A stretch of 64,000 nucleotides of DNA, taken from the NCBI GenBank assembly GCA_002313255.1, contig DCBA01000010.1, positions 48,367 to 112,366 on the forward strand. Direction: 5' to 3'. Below the pieces are notes generated by a model. It saw nothing but the letters and a program-made list of their open reading frames with translations. It did not search any database and was not told the DNA's origin. The stretch comes from Gammaproteobacteria bacterium UBA1119. Its GTDB lineage: Bacteria > Pseudomonadota > Gammaproteobacteria > Pseudomonadales > Azotimanducaceae. Numbering within the stretch: the stretch's first letter is position 1; every line of letters begins with the position of its first letter. A program made the translations under genes and the position numbers. This document shows positions 47,931 to 58,337 of this stretch, piece after piece.

Positions 47931-48323
47931 ATGAGTGAAATCCCTGAGGGTATCTATTACGCCGAAAGCCATGAATGGGCGCGGCTCGAAGAGGATGGAC
48001 GGATAACGGTTGGTATTACTGATTTCGCGCAGGACGCACTCGGTGACATTGTTTACATCGAGCTGCCGCAGATAGGACAGTCGCTGCAAGCGTCGGTTGA
48101 AGCTGGAGTCGTTGAGTCGGTCAAGGCGGCTTCCGATATATACGCTCCGGTTGGCGGCGTCGTCACCGCGGTCAACCGATCTCTAGAAGATGCACCGGAG
48201 AACGTCAATTTAGATGCGTACGGCGACGGCTGGTTTTTCGCACTTGAACCCTATGATGTCAGAGAACTTGAGGATCTTTTAAACGACGTCGCATACCGAG
48301 AAGCTGCGGAGAACGAGCGTTGA
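47931..48323 (+). CDS. gcvH: glycine cleavage system H protein
   Basis: Lipoyl carrier of the glycine cleavage system, 130 aa. The lipoylated residue is Lys65 in VESVKAASDIYAPVGG. GVTDFAQDALGDIVYIELP-like and NLDAYGDGWFFAL are typical. It stands alone: neither gcvT nor gcvP is beside it, and no glycine riboswitch is seen in the 242-base upstream gap. Translated from ATG 47931. Confidence 0.96.
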   Translation: MSEIPEGIYYAESHEWARLEEDGRITVGITDFAQDALGDIVYIELPQIGQSLQASVEAGVVESVKAASDIYAPVGGVVTAVNRSLEDAPENVNLDAYGDGWFFALEPYDVRELEDLLNDVAYREAAENER

Positions 48324-48352
48324 TGCGTAAGCTCGTTCGCGTGCGATGAGGG

Positions 48353-50410
48353 CTACCTCTTGAGCTTACGTTTGTAGTCTTCAAAGTCGGTTATTGCTGT
48401 TTCGCAGGTCAGGTCGCGGCAAATGTAAGCACTCACAACCTGCCGGGTTTCGGTCGAAACGAGCGCTGGAAGTTGCTTGGGAACTCGTCCAGATTCGTCG
48501 TATGGAATTCCGTAGACGCAGCGTTCCGGGGTGTAACCCTCGCGCGCGAGGGTTAACCAAGAACCGATGGCTTGTTGCGGTCCGCGCACAATGATTTGTT
48601 CAGGAGAATATAAGCGAGATTCAAGAGCGACGAGCAGTGTGCAGTGTCCGGCAGGATATTGCTCGATTGAAGCGCGTGCCCAATCAAGGGTTTCCATGGC
48701 AGCGTCAACGTATCGCGGTTCACTAAGCAAATGTCCCAGTTTCAGCAGAGCAACGGTCACAGTCCCATTTCCCGGGGGTAGAGCGTCGTCGAGGGTTGGC
48801 TTGGGCCGGTGGATCAGCTTTTCTTGGTCATGGGCCGTAAAGAAGAAGCCCCCATCCTCGTCGAGGAATTTGGACAACAAAAGATCGGCGAGCGCTTCCG
48901 CGAATTCGATATCGCTAGAACGCCATTGGGCCTCCAACAAGACGAGTAATCCGTCCAGGAGATTCGCGTAGTCGTCGAGAAATCCGTCGTGGCCAACTAT
49001 GCCGTTGTTCCAGACTGCGGAGAGCCGATTTCCGTCAAAGCAGTTATCACGAATAAAGTCGACGGCACGTTGAGACGAATGGAGCCAAGGCTTCTTATTA
49101 AAACGCATCGCGGCTTTCGCCATGCCTTTGATCGCAAGGCCGTTCCATGAAGTGAGGATTTTTTCGTCACGTCCCGGTGCCGGGCGTTCGGAACGACGTT
49201 GGAGAAGTTTGGCTTTCGCGGATTCAAGAAGTTTTTCTGCCTCTTCTGTTTCGAGACTTAGCCTTTCGGTGACGGCGCGCCAAGCGTCTCGGCGATGAAA
49301 GTTCCATTTCCCCTCAAAATTCGCCGATTTATCCAAACCATATAGCGTTTCGACAATGAGGTATTCGTCGCTATCCAAAAGGTTCTGAACTTCGTTTCTA
49401 CGCCATACGTAGTAGCTCCCTTCGACTCCGTCTGAATCCGCGTCCAGAGAGGTAAAATAACCACCTTGTGGATGTTGCATGTCGCGAACGATCCAATCAG
49501 CCGTTTCCCTAAGCGCGCTTTCAAACAGTGGATCTGGACCAAGTCCCAAGGCGTCGGCGTAGAGATTCATGAGTCTCCCGTTGTCGTACAACATCTTCTC
49601 GAAGTGGGGGATCATCCATTCGTTGTCGGTAGAGTATCGACAAAAACCTCCCCCCACGTGATCGTAGATGCCGCCACGAGCTATCCGTGTGAGGGTGGTC
49701 AGTGCCATATCGAAGGCTTCTCGATCGACTGCGTCATTGCGTCTTGAAAACGCCCAGTGGCGCAATAGTCTCTCGATGTTCGCGGGCATGGGGAACTTTG
49801 GCGCGGGTCCAAAACCTCCGTGGATGGGATCATAACGGGACGCGAGCTGATCCCTTGCTGTGGACAGTAACGGTCGGTCGTCAATTCCCTGCACTTCGGC
49901 ATGTTCGTTCAGTTTTGCCAGCCCCACGCTAAGTTTTTTGCTCTGAGCTTCGAGGTCGGTTTTATTGTCTTGGTACGTGCTACTCACTCGCATGAGCAAG
50001 TCTCTGAATCCGGGAAGATTAAATCGTGGGGCCGGAGGGAAATAGGTACCACCAAAAAACGGTAGTTGAGTCTGTGGGTCAAGAAACATGGTGAGAGGCC
50101 AGCCGCCAGTGCGTTGAGTGAGGAGTTGATGAGCCGTCTGGTATATCTGGTCGATATCGGGGCGTTCTTCTCGATCGACCTTTATGTTGATGAAGTTATC
50201 GTTCATCACCGACGCGGTAATTTCGTCCTCAAAAGATTCGTGGGCCATAACGTGACACCAGTGGCATGACGAATAGCCGATGGATAGGAGGATAGGTTTA
50301 TTTTCGTCCATTGCCTTTTCGAGGGCGTTGTTTCCCCACGGATACCACTGAACCGGATTCGTCGCGTGTTGTTGGAGATAGAGACTAGGTTCGTTCTGGA
50401 GCTGGTTCAT
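48353..50410 (-). CDS. YyaL/DUF255 thioredoxin-like and glycan-hydrolase-fold protein
   Basis: A 685-aa protein of the YyaL/SPATA20 family. The N-terminal domain starts [21 protein letters not shown] and carries C49-H-W-C52 in [16 protein letters not shown], a thioredoxin-like motif. The remainder is an (alpha/alpha)6-type barrel with [12 protein letters not shown] and [15 protein letters not shown]. The biological role is unsettled in all organisms. ATG 50410 is chosen because MNQLQNE is the family start; a longer frame exists. Confidence 0.92.
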   Translation of the reverse strand: MNQLQNEPSLYLQQHATNPVQWYPWGNNALEKAMDENKPILLSIGYSSCHWCHVMAHESFEDEITASVMNDNFINIKVDREERPDIDQIYQTAHQLLTQRTGGWPLTMFLDPQTQLPFFGGTYFPPAPRFNLPGFRDLLMRVSSTYQDNKTDLEAQSKKLSVGLAKLNEHAEVQGIDDRPLLSTARDQLASRYDPIHGGFGPAPKFPMPANIERLLRHWAFSRRNDAVDREAFDMALTTLTRIARGGIYDHVGGGFCRYSTDNEWMIPHFEKMLYDNGRLMNLYADALGLGPDPLFESALRETADWIVRDMQHPQGGYFTSLDADSDGVEGSYYVWRRNEVQNLLDSDEYLIVETLYGLDKSANFEGKWNFHRRDAWRAVTERLSLETEEAEKLLESAKAKLLQRRSERPAPGRDEKILTSWNGLAIKGMAKAAMRFNKKPWLHSSQRAVDFIRDNCFDGNRLSAVWNNGIVGHDGFLDDYANLLDGLLVLLEAQWRSSDIEFAEALADLLLSKFLDEDGGFFFTAHDQEKLIHRPKPTLDDALPPGNGTVTVALLKLGHLLSEPRYVDAAMETLDWARASIEQYPAGHCTLLVALESRLYSPEQIIVRGPQQAIGSWLTLAREGYTPERCVYGIPYDESGRVPKQLPALVSTETRQVVSAYICRDLTCETAITDFEDYKRKLKR

Positions 50411-50547
50411 TCTTGACCTTGTTGTACTTGCGAAATAATAGCCTTGCTGGACTGTAAGGACACCCGGAAAAACTGGATCGGTAAGGAGAAAACTGCGGCT
50501 CAAGGAGCCAGTGGCTTCGCAGGAGTTGATTATGAAAGAATCGTCAC

Positions 50548-51051
50548 ATGCGAAATGAGATAGAGAACCTCGATCCTCAAGGCTTTCGACCGAACGTTGG
50601 CATTGTGATATCTAACGACGTAGGCAATGTTTTTTGGGCTCGTCGAGTTGGCGGTGACAACGCGTGGCAATTCCCTCAGGGAGGAATGCAGCCGAACGAA
50701 ATGCCCGAAGACGCTCTCTATCGAGAACTGTTTGAAGAAGTTGGTCTGACGCCGGCATCCGTAAAAATACTCGCGGTTACGAGCCGTTGGCTCCGCTATC
50801 GATTACCTAAGCGGTTGCGGCGTTATAACTCGACTTCGCGTTTTCGCGGACAAAAGCAGAAGTGGTATTTACTTAAATTGGTAGGGGACGAAAACGACAT
50901 TTCGATGAACTGTTCGGATAAACCCGAATTTGATGCTTGGCGTTGGGTTAGTTATTGGTACCCGTTGACTGAGATCGTTGCGTTCAAAAAGGAGGTCTAT
51001 CGTCAGGCGTTGCGAGAGCTCGCGCCAGCCCTACAAATCGAGGGCATGTAA
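50548..51051 (+). CDS. rppH: RNA pyrophosphohydrolase RppH
   Basis: Nudix hydrolase that removes pyrophosphate from mRNA 5' ends to start decay, 167 aa. The Nudix box lies at residues 45-67, beginning [20 protein letters not shown] and ending [14 protein letters not shown] and [11 protein letters not shown] are RppH-specific. ptsP starts directly after the stop, the conserved rppH-ptsP pair. Confidence 0.95.
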   Translation: MRNEIENLDPQGFRPNVGIVISNDVGNVFWARRVGGDNAWQFPQGGMQPNEMPEDALYRELFEEVGLTPASVKILAVTSRWLRYRLPKRLRRYNSTSRFRGQKQKWYLLKLVGDENDISMNCSDKPEFDAWRWVSYWYPLTEIVAFKKEVYRQALRELAPALQIEGM

Positions 51052-53340
51052 TTGCTAGATGCGCTTCGACAAATCAGTCGCGACGTGGACGCCGCGCCAA
51101 GTTTCGAACATGCGCTGGGCATAATTGTCGCGCGAGTATGTTTAATTCTCGGTACTGAAGTTTGCTCTGTCTACGTTTTTGACAAAGTCACCGGCGACTT
51201 GAGATTAATCGAAAACGAAGGGTTTCGTAGACGCGCGATTGGCAAGGTGTCGCTTGTCCCCGGTGAAGGTGTTGTGGGGCTAGTCGCTGAACGCGGTGAA
51301 CCGCTGAACATCGAAAATGCATCAGAGCATCCACGATATCGGCACTTTTCGGAGATAGGGGAAGAACCTTTTTCTGCCTTTCTGGGCGTTCCCGTGATCC
51401 ATAATCGCCGAGTACTCGGCGTCATCACCGTCCAACAAAGGGAAAATCGACGTTTTCGCGAAGATGAGGAAGCGTTTCTAACCACGCTTGCTGCTCAGTT
51501 GGCAAATGTTGTCGCGCATGCCGAAGCCACGGGAAGCGTTTCGGCGTTATTGAATGCGGATCATGTCCCGAGTGATGTTAGGTACGAGGGGATCGCGGGG
51601 GCCCCAGGGATTGCTATTGGCACCGCCGTGGTCGTTGGCCCTTCGGCTAATTTCGATCATGTTCCTGACAAAGGTACCGATGATGTTATCGCCGAGTTGA
51701 CCAATTTTGATCGTGCAATCGACCGAGTCCGCGCTGATATCGAGGAGACCAATCGGTCGTTATCTCGACAACTGCCGGCAGAAGAGCGGGCGTTATTTTC
51801 CGCATACTTGCATATGCTGGATGACACGGCGATCGCGGGCGAAGTTCGCGAGGAAATTCGTCAAGGAAATTGGGCACAGGGCGCGCTTCGGTTGGTCGTC
51901 ACTAGGCACGTGTCGAAATTGCGGCAAGTCGAAAACGCATATTTACAGGAGAGAATTGCCGATGTCCGAGAAATAGGGCAGCGCGTCTTGGCGTATCTAC
52001 AGGGTATTCACAAAGACAAGTTTTACTTTCCAGATCAGACTATTTTGATAGGTGAAGAAGTAACCGCTTCGATGGTTTCGGACGTGCCGCCGGAGCGATT
52101 GAAAGGCATCGTATCGTTGCGGGGATCTAGCAATTCACACACCGCGATTTTGGCACGCGCTCTTGATATTCCGGCCATCATGGGCGCGACAGAGCTGCCT
52201 CTATACGAATTCGAGAATCAGACCGTCGTTGTGGATGGTTTTTATGGAGAATTAGTTGGTAATCCCACGGCGCAGGTGATCAATCGCTACCGTGAGTTAA
52301 TTGCTGAAGAAGCCGAGTTCGTTAAAGAACTCGAGCCTCTTAAAGATCAACCAAGCGAAACTCTGGATGGCCATCGGTTAAACCTTTGGGTGAACATCGG
52401 TCTTGTTAGCGAAATCACGCGTTCGCTAGATCGCGGTGCGGAGGGGATCGGACTTTTTCGAACGGAGATTCCTTTCGCTTCTCGAGATCGTTTTCCGACG
52501 GAGGAAGAACAGCGGGTTATATATAGAGAGCACTTGGAAGCATTTAACCCTCGACCGGTCACGATGCGGACGCTTGATATTGGGGGTGACAAAGCGTTGC
52601 CTTATTTCCCCATCGACGAGGACAACCCTTTTTTAGGTTGGCGGGGGATTCGTGTGACCCTCGATCACCCAGAGATTTTTCTGGTCCAGGTTAGGGCAAT
52701 GATGAAGGCGAGCGTGGGGCTGGAATCCGACCTCCGAATTATGTTCCCGATGGTGACCAATCGGCACGAGGTTGCGGAAGCGAAGGCGCTTGTTATGAGG
52801 GCTTACCGTGAGGTTCGCGACGAGGATGTCGCGGTAAAGATGCCTCAGGTTGGCGTCATGATCGAGGTTCCGGCAGCAATACATCAGGCACGCCTGATCG
52901 CACGCCAGGTCGATTTTCTTGCAGTTGGATCCAACGACCTCACCCAGTATATGTTAGCGGTGGATCGTAATAATCCGCGAGTTGCGAATCTCTACCAAGA
53001 AATGCACCCGGCAGTCCTGAATGCGTTGCGAGAACTTGCTAAGGCTGCTCATGCGGAAAAAAAAGGAATTGGCATATGCGGCGAACTCGCTGGAACGCCA
53101 GAAGGCGCCATCCTTTGCGTAGCGATGGGTTATGACGTCCTGTCGATGAATGCCGCCAATTTGCCGAAGGTAAAGTGGGTGATCCGAAATGTATCAATGC
53201 GGGATTGCCGACGCATTCTTGCACGCGTTCGACGAATGGAAGATGCCGAGGAAATAATCGATTTTATCCGTGATCAGCTCATTGGGGCGGGACTGGAACG
53301 GGCCATTCCTCATCACGAAACACCAAGTATGTTTCTTTGA
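51052..53340 (+). CDS. ptsP: phosphoenolpyruvate-protein phosphotransferase PtsP (EI-Ntr)
   Basis: First enzyme of the nitrogen phosphotransferase system, 762 aa. A GAF domain (about 15-160; AAPSFEHALGIIVARVCLILGTEVCSVYVFD) senses glutamine in relatives. The EI part follows: phosphohistidine His363 in GSSNSHTAILARAL, the PEP site GLFRTEIPFA, and ICGELAGTPEGA near the end. TTG 51052 immediately follows the rppH TAA and gives the family start. PtsO/PtsN partners are not in the window. Confidence 0.95.
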   Translation: MLDALRQISRDVDAAPSFEHALGIIVARVCLILGTEVCSVYVFDKVTGDLRLIENEGFRRRAIGKVSLVPGEGVVGLVAERGEPLNIENASEHPRYRHFSEIGEEPFSAFLGVPVIHNRRVLGVITVQQRENRRFREDEEAFLTTLAAQLANVVAHAEATGSVSALLNADHVPSDVRYEGIAGAPGIAIGTAVVVGPSANFDHVPDKGTDDVIAELTNFDRAIDRVRADIEETNRSLSRQLPAEERALFSAYLHMLDDTAIAGEVREEIRQGNWAQGALRLVVTRHVSKLRQVENAYLQERIADVREIGQRVLAYLQGIHKDKFYFPDQTILIGEEVTASMVSDVPPERLKGIVSLRGSSNSHTAILARALDIPAIMGATELPLYEFENQTVVVDGFYGELVGNPTAQVINRYRELIAEEAEFVKELEPLKDQPSETLDGHRLNLWVNIGLVSEITRSLDRGAEGIGLFRTEIPFASRDRFPTEEEQRVIYREHLEAFNPRPVTMRTLDIGGDKALPYFPIDEDNPFLGWRGIRVTLDHPEIFLVQVRAMMKASVGLESDLRIMFPMVTNRHEVAEAKALVMRAYREVRDEDVAVKMPQVGVMIEVPAAIHQARLIARQVDFLAVGSNDLTQYMLAVDRNNPRVANLYQEMHPAVLNALRELAKAAHAEKKGIGICGELAGTPEGAILCVAMGYDVLSMNAANLPKVKWVIRNVSMRDCRRILARVRRMEDAEEIIDFIRDQLIGAGLERAIPHHETPSMFL

Positions 53341-53367
53341 TGAATAGGACTGCTGTCCGGATACGAA

Positions 53368-54144
53368 CTAGACGACCCGGGAGAGCCCACCATCCATATT
53401 GATCGCGCAACCCGTCAGGTAGGTCGCCCGTTCGGACGATAGAAACAAGGCTACCTCGGCAACTTCGCTCGCTTCGCCCATACGGCCCATAGGTAGGCGT
53501 TTGCCAGTTTCTACCACGAATTGTTCGAAAGAGGTCGAGCGATCGCTGGCGTCGTAAGCCCGTTGAATCTGGTCCGACTTAATTTGCCCAATGAGTAATG
53601 CATTCACGAGGATATTGTGGGGTGCGAGTTCGCCGGCCAGAACCTTGGTTAATGCCATGCCCGCCGCTCGACTCACTGAAGTTGGTGCGGAGCCCGGTGG
53701 CGGTGCTTTCGCTGCTGTGTTCAAAACATTGATGATGCGTCCCCAACGTTTGGAGATCATGTCAGGGATGACGTGACGGGCTAAACGTACAGCGGCAAAG
53801 AGTTTTAAGTCCAAATCTGCTTGCCAAACCTCATCCGAAATACTCATGAACGGATGTGCCTCGGATTTCCCGGCGTTATTCACCAAAATATCGACTGGAC
53901 CCATCGCCTCCACCACGTGTTTATGAACGGTCGCGATTTCCGCCGCATCGGATACGTCGCATTGGTACGCGCCGACTTTGCCGGGCCCGTTTTGTTCTAT
54001 CTCTTTTTGGGCATCTTTCAGAGGGCCATCTCGACGGGCGAGTAGTGCCACATTGGCACCGGCAGAGTGGAATGCAGACGCCATCGCTCGGCCTAATCCT
54101 AGACTACCCCCCGTCACCAGAGCGGTTTTTCCAGATAAGTCCAC
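53368..54144 (-). CDS. short-chain dehydrogenase-like protein with altered catalytic residues
   Basis: A 258-aa Rossmann protein with an intact cofactor loop TGGSLGLGRAM and NNAGKSEAH. The catalytic positions are changed: by alignment to the family pattern, the helix-4 Asn is Asp (LDLKLFA), the catalytic Ser is Asn (VLNTAAK), and Y-x3-K is T-x3-R (TSVSRAAG). The end NMDGGLSRVV is normal. It may bind NAD(P) without classical hydride transfer or use other residues. GTG 54144 is the start. It converges on ptsP. Confidence 0.85.
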   Translation of the reverse strand: MDLSGKTALVTGGSLGLGRAMASAFHSAGANVALLARRDGPLKDAQKEIEQNGPGKVGAYQCDVSDAAEIATVHKHVVEAMGPVDILVNNAGKSEAHPFMSISDEVWQADLDLKLFAAVRLARHVIPDMISKRWGRIINVLNTAAKAPPPGSAPTSVSRAAGMALTKVLAGELAPHNILVNALLIGQIKSDQIQRAYDASDRSTSFEQFVVETGKRLPMGRMGEASEVAEVALFLSSERATYLTGCAINMDGGLSRVV

Positions 54145-54245
54145 GTTAACGCCTCTATGACTCAGATTAACGAGTTTGTTGGAAACAGTTTTTGGTTTTT
54201 ACAATTGCCTCCTGATAGTGCACGGGTCCGATCATGAATACCACG

Positions 54246-55001
54246 TCAAGAATTCTCGAGTAGGACAGTTTCTTCAATGCGTTTCGTCGGGAGCCCTTTC
54301 GGCTCGAATGCCTGTTCGCAGAAGAGAAACTTGTCGCGTTCAAGTATGACCGCCGTACTTGCCCGAGTGCCGTATATATCACCGCGTATGAAGCTCGGCG
54401 AGTTCCGTTGCTCGACCACGACGTTCTCGTTGTTTCGTGAATCCTTTGTAGGGGATAGGGGATCGTCGATCGTTAAGAGATCAATAAGATCGTTTAGCAA
54501 AGGGTGTGGTAGCACGTTCGTTAACTTCCGCACGCCGAGTGTCGATTTTGGCCACGGGTCATCAAGGTGGGTATTGGTTAAGGCGTAAATACCGGGTGGA
54601 AGTATTCTGATGTCGCCGGTTCGATTGGTCATATAGATAAGCTCGCGGCCATCGAAAGCAATAAAGTTAAATCCCGCGAACTGATCCGGCTTTATAACTG
54701 ACGCGTACTGCTGTGGAGTGCTTTTTGCTAGTAGGAATTCAACGGGTAGGTCGCCTCGGCTTTTTGGGAAACGAGGACCGGATAAGTCCTGGGTCCAATT
54801 CGTGACTGCCGCGAAACGCCCAGCCCTTGAAACCCCAAGCCAAGTCCCTCGAGCCTCGATATCGCGTCCTGCGAAGATGTTCGGATGGTCGTCCCAAGTG
54901 TGTGCAGCAAGCGCTGGGCGAGCGTAGTATTCGTCCCGATTGGCTGCAACAATAAGCGGTCGCGCCGGATCCATACGGTAGGCAATAAGGATAAGGCACA
55001 C
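54246..55001 (-). CDS. NRDE/TANGO2 family protein
   Basis: A 251-aa protein with the family start MCLILIAYRMDP and the name-giving ANRDEYYARP, plus FAGRDIEARGTWLGVSRAGRFAAVTN. The family is found from bacteria to humans (TANGO2), where it has been linked to haem or lipid handling; the bacterial role is not settled. It starts at GTG 55001, divergent from lgt. Confidence 0.93.
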   Translation of the reverse strand: MCLILIAYRMDPARPLIVAANRDEYYARPALAAHTWDDHPNIFAGRDIEARGTWLGVSRAGRFAAVTNWTQDLSGPRFPKSRGDLPVEFLLAKSTPQQYASVIKPDQFAGFNFIAFDGRELIYMTNRTGDIRILPPGIYALTNTHLDDPWPKSTLGVRKLTNVLPHPLLNDLIDLLTIDDPLSPTKDSRNNENVVVEQRNSPSFIRGDIYGTRASTAVILERDKFLFCEQAFEPKGLPTKRIEETVLLENS

Positions 55002-55077
55002 TGCGGCTCGGTCCCTCGTTTCGTGCCTATGGGAGCGCCCGAGTCTACCAGTTGCGCATAGTTGGTGTTTGAGGAAT

Positions 55078-55914
55078 ATGAACTATCCTCTGATCGAGCC
55101 TGTTTTGTTAGGGATCGGGCCATTGGCCGTTCGCTGGTACGGCCTCATGTATTTGCTCGCTTTTCTCGCGTGCTACGTATTGGGCAATCAGCGTGCGAAA
55201 AAGCACGATTCCGACTGGGATAAAGCAGACGTATCGGACGTCATTTTTTATGGCGTGGTGGGTACGATCGTCGGGGGTCGCCTCGGCTTCGTTCTCTTCT
55301 ACGCGTTCGATCGGTTTTTGGTAGAGCCGCTGTGGTTGTTTAAATTGTGGGAAGGCGGTATGTCGTTCCACGGAGGTATGCTCGGGGTTGTCGCCGCGCT
55401 TTGGCTATATGGCCGGAAGACATCGCGTGATTTCTGGAGTGTGGCAGATTTTGCAGCCCCGCTAGTCCCAATCGGACTGGGATTTGGAAGGATAGGAAAT
55501 TTCATTAACGCGGAGTTGCCGGGACGAGTTACGGAGAGTTTCCTTGGTGTTCACTTTCCATGTGGCGCAGTCAGCGGCCTGAATTTCACGTGCTTTGGTC
55601 AGTGGGATGGGGCACTACGACATCTGTCAAGCTTGTATCAAGCGTTTGGGGAAGGTGTCGTGTTGTTCATGATTGTTTGGTTATTTTCACTGCGAGCGCG
55701 ACGCTCGGGTCTAATCTCTGGGATGTTTCTCACAGGCTACGGCGCGATTCGGTTTGTGACCGAATGGTTTCGTGAACCTGATGCTGCGATCGGTTTTATT
55801 GCATTCGATTGGCTCACGATGGGCCAGTTGTTGTCGCTACCAATGATTGCATTTGGTATTTTGTTGCTGTTTGGAATTGCTCAAGATTATTTCGAGGGAT
55901 TGCGCCAGAAATGA
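55078..55914 (+). CDS. lgt: prolipoprotein diacylglyceryl transferase
   Basis: Inner-membrane enzyme adding diacylglycerol to lipobox cysteines, 278 aa with seven hydrophobic helices. HGGMLG, with the essential His, and the Lgt signature [14 protein letters not shown], with the key Arg, are intact. ATG 55078 follows GAGGA. DctP in this window is one likely substrate. The stop overlaps the thyA start (ATGA). Confidence 0.96.
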   Translation: MNYPLIEPVLLGIGPLAVRWYGLMYLLAFLACYVLGNQRAKKHDSDWDKADVSDVIFYGVVGTIVGGRLGFVLFYAFDRFLVEPLWLFKLWEGGMSFHGGMLGVVAALWLYGRKTSRDFWSVADFAAPLVPIGLGFGRIGNFINAELPGRVTESFLGVHFPCGAVSGLNFTCFGQWDGALRHLSSLYQAFGEGVVLFMIVWLFSLRARRSGLISGMFLTGYGAIRFVTEWFREPDAAIGFIAFDWLTMGQLLSLPMIAFGILLLFGIAQDYFEGLRQK

Positions 55915-56705
55915 AGCAATATCTTGCGCTCATGCGCCGGGTACGAGACGAGGGGATAGAGAAGAGCGACCGTACGGGTACTGGAACGAGGTCTGTGTTT
56001 GGTCATCAAATGCGCTTCGATCTAGGTGAAGGATTCCCCCTTCTGACGACCAAGAAGATGTTTGTGAAAGGCATCATCCATGAGTTGCTTTGGTTCCTGC
56101 AGGGCGGCACCAACGTTGCGTACCTTCATGAGCACGACGTTCATATTTGGGATGAATGGGCGGATGGAAACGGGGACCTAGGGCCCGTGTACGGTTCGCA
56201 ATGGCGTTCTTGGCCAACGTCGGACGGTCGCACCATTGATCAAATCGAAGGAGTGGTTTCGGATATTCGTCAAAATCCCGACTCGAGACGCCTGATCGTT
56301 TCGGCGTGGAATGTCGGGGAGGTCGACAAGATGGCTTTGCCCCCGTGCCATGCACTGTTTCAGTTCTATGTCGCAGGTGGCAGGTTATCGTGTCAACTGT
56401 ATCAGCGCAGTGCTGACATCTTTCTTGGGGTTCCCTTCAACATCGCGTCATACGCACTATTAACCATGATGGTTGCACAGGTGTCGGGTCTTCAACCGGG
56501 TGATTTCGTTCACACGTTTGGTGATGCACATCTTTATCTTAATCATCTTGAACAAGCCGATCGCCAGTTATCTCGCGTCCCGCTGCCATTACCAGATATG
56601 AAAATTAACACGCAGGTAGAGGACATATTCGGGTTTACCTACGAAGACTTTGAATTACTGGACTACCATTCGCACAAAGGTATCCGCGCCCCAATCGCGG
56701 TCTAA
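55911..56705 (+). CDS. thyA: thymidylate synthase
   Basis: Methylates dUMP using methylenetetrahydrofolate, 264 aa, the exact E. coli length. [12 protein letters not shown] binds the phosphate; the nucleophilic Cys is in [31 protein letters not shown] is conserved. ATG 55911 overlaps the lgt stop; folA follows by seven bases, coupling dTMP synthesis with dihydrofolate recycling. Confidence 0.97.
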   Translation: MKQYLALMRRVRDEGIEKSDRTGTGTRSVFGHQMRFDLGEGFPLLTTKKMFVKGIIHELLWFLQGGTNVAYLHEHDVHIWDEWADGNGDLGPVYGSQWRSWPTSDGRTIDQIEGVVSDIRQNPDSRRLIVSAWNVGEVDKMALPPCHALFQFYVAGGRLSCQLYQRSADIFLGVPFNIASYALLTMMVAQVSGLQPGDFVHTFGDAHLYLNHLEQADRQLSRVPLPLPDMKINTQVEDIFGFTYEDFELLDYHSHKGIRAPIAV

Positions 56706-56712
56706 CGAATCG

Positions 56713-57213
56713 GTGCGACTTTCTCTTATCTGGGCGATGTCCAACAATCGTGTTATTGGTCGATCCAATGCGCTTCCATGGCACTTATCAGATGACGTTG
56801 CTTTTTTTAAACGGACGACGTTGGGTAGTCCGGTTGTGATGGGTCGTCGTACGTACGAGTCGGTAGGTCGACCGCTTCCTGGACGCAGGAATATTGTGCT
56901 TTCGGCGACAGGATATCTAAATAACGAAGTCACGGTGGTACCGGATATTGATTCAGCGTTAACCGTTGCGGCGGACCAGTGTGAAATCGATTCAGTGGAG
57001 GAGTGCTTTGTGGTCGGGGGTGCTCGGGTTTATGCGGAGACGCTGGATCGCGCAGATCGTCTTTACTGCACGTTGGTCGATGCGGAAATTGATGGAGATA
57101 CGTTTTTCCCTTCCTTCGATTGGGGTTGCTGGCGGACCACAGAGAAGGAAGATTTCGTCGCGAATGAACGCAACACGTACTCGTTCTCGATTCACATTAT
57201 GGAACGGGCATGA
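56713..57213 (+). CDS. folA: dihydrofolate reductase
   Basis: Reduces the dihydrofolate made by ThyA, 166 aa. IGRSNALPWHLSDDVAFFKR contains the catalytic Asp27; VMGRRTYESVG and GGARVYAETL bind NADPH. GTG 56713 gives SLIWAMS at the right place; longer frames overlap thyA. It ends 23 bases from the converging dapD stop. Confidence 0.95.
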   Translation: MRLSLIWAMSNNRVIGRSNALPWHLSDDVAFFKRTTLGSPVVMGRRTYESVGRPLPGRRNIVLSATGYLNNEVTVVPDIDSALTVAADQCEIDSVEECFVVGGARVYAETLDRADRLYCTLVDAEIDGDTFFPSFDWGCWRTTEKEDFVANERNTYSFSIHIMERA

Positions 57214-57236
57214 TGTTTCCGGGGCTGTTCGAACTG

Positions 57237-58070
57237 CTAATCCCTGAGCAGCTCGTTAATCGCAGTTTTCGAGCGTGTCTGCTCGTCCACGGTCTTGATA
57301 ATTACGGCACAGTAGAGGCTCGGCCTTGGGTTTCCATCCTCGTGAGGCGGGGGCGGTAAAGACCCTGGCACCACAACAGAGTACGGTGGTACGCGACCCG
57401 TGTAAATTTCGCCCGAGTATCGATCAACGATTTTAGTCGTCGCACCAATGAATACCCCCATTGACAGGACCGCGCCTTCTTCGACAAGAACGCCCTCGAC
57501 GACTTCGGATCGGGCCCCAATAAAACAGCCGTCTTCGACGATCACGGGTACTGCTTGAAGAGGTTCTAATACGCCTCCTATCCCTGCCCCGCCCGAAATA
57601 TGACAGTTTTTACCTATTTGGGCGCAGGAACCGACGGTTGCCCATGTGTCGATCATGGTACCCGTATCGACGTAGGCACCAACGTTTACAAAACTAGGCA
57701 TAAGGATAACGTTCGGAGCGATATAGGCGGAATGACGTACATATGCTGTTGGAACGGCGCGAAACCCCGCTGCTTCGAACTGTTCTTCTTCCCATCCTGT
57801 AAATTTCGGCGTGACTTTGTCCCACCAACTGGTGTTTCCGGGCCCCCCCGCCATCTTCTGAAATGAGTTAAGCCGGAAACTTAGCAGGACCGCTTTTTTT
57901 AGCCACTCGTTAACCAACCAACGATCAGCAATTTTTTCAGCCACCCGTAACGTGCCGTCATCGAGGTTAGATAAAGCCTCTTCGACGGCCGTGCGCACTT
58001 CTCCCTGGGTGCTAGCGTCTATGTTCTCTTGATGTTGCCACGCAGAGTCGATGACCGATTCGATGTTCAT
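57237..58070 (-). CDS. dapD: 2,3,4,5-tetrahydropyridine-2,6-dicarboxylate N-succinyltransferase
   Basis: Succinyl branch of lysine/diaminopimelate synthesis, 277 aa. A left-handed beta-helix of hexapeptide repeats is visible ([21 protein letters not shown] and [18 protein letters not shown]). ATG 58070 gives [13 protein letters not shown], as in the family. The upstream region to 58337 carries no gene but contains an inverted repeat. Confidence 0.96.
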   Translation of the reverse strand: MNIESVIDSAWQHQENIDASTQGEVRTAVEEALSNLDDGTLRVAEKIADRWLVNEWLKKAVLLSFRLNSFQKMAGGPGNTSWWDKVTPKFTGWEEEQFEAAGFRAVPTAYVRHSAYIAPNVILMPSFVNVGAYVDTGTMIDTWATVGSCAQIGKNCHISGGAGIGGVLEPLQAVPVIVEDGCFIGARSEVVEGVLVEEGAVLSMGVFIGATTKIVDRYSGEIYTGRVPPYSVVVPGSLPPPPHEDGNPRPSLYCAVIIKTVDEQTRSKTAINELLRD

Positions 58071-58251
58071 GTGTATTCCTCGGCACGGGAGACTTTTCGC
58101 GCCATCCCACTTGAATTCATCACTGCTGGTATCGAGAAACAGCGAATAGGACGCATGTCCCTTTCGATATTTCGTCGATGACAAGCCTAGGACTTAACGA
58201 GGTTATCCTTGCTTTCCCGTGACCAGACCCAATAGGTTAGCAACCTTTGCT

Positions 58252-58273
58252 CTGGAAACCACTGCATTTCCAG
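58252..58273. repeat. inverted repeat in the dapD/acoX-like gap
   Basis: CTGGAAA and TTTCCAG are perfect 7-base arms around an 8-base spacer. It lies 65 bases before the acoX-like start and 182 bases before dapD. Operator or RNA hairpin are both possible; nothing more can be said. Confidence 0.3.
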
Positions 58274-58337
58274 GTCGTCGAATCAACTGACTAGGAGTTG
58301 CAGCCGATGTTGACACCAAGAAACGACAATTAAGCGA

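Noticed and set aside
58203-58337. Minus-strand frame continuing from the acoX-like gene into the dapD gap
   Set aside because: Antisense to a well-supported gene and without any recognisable motif.
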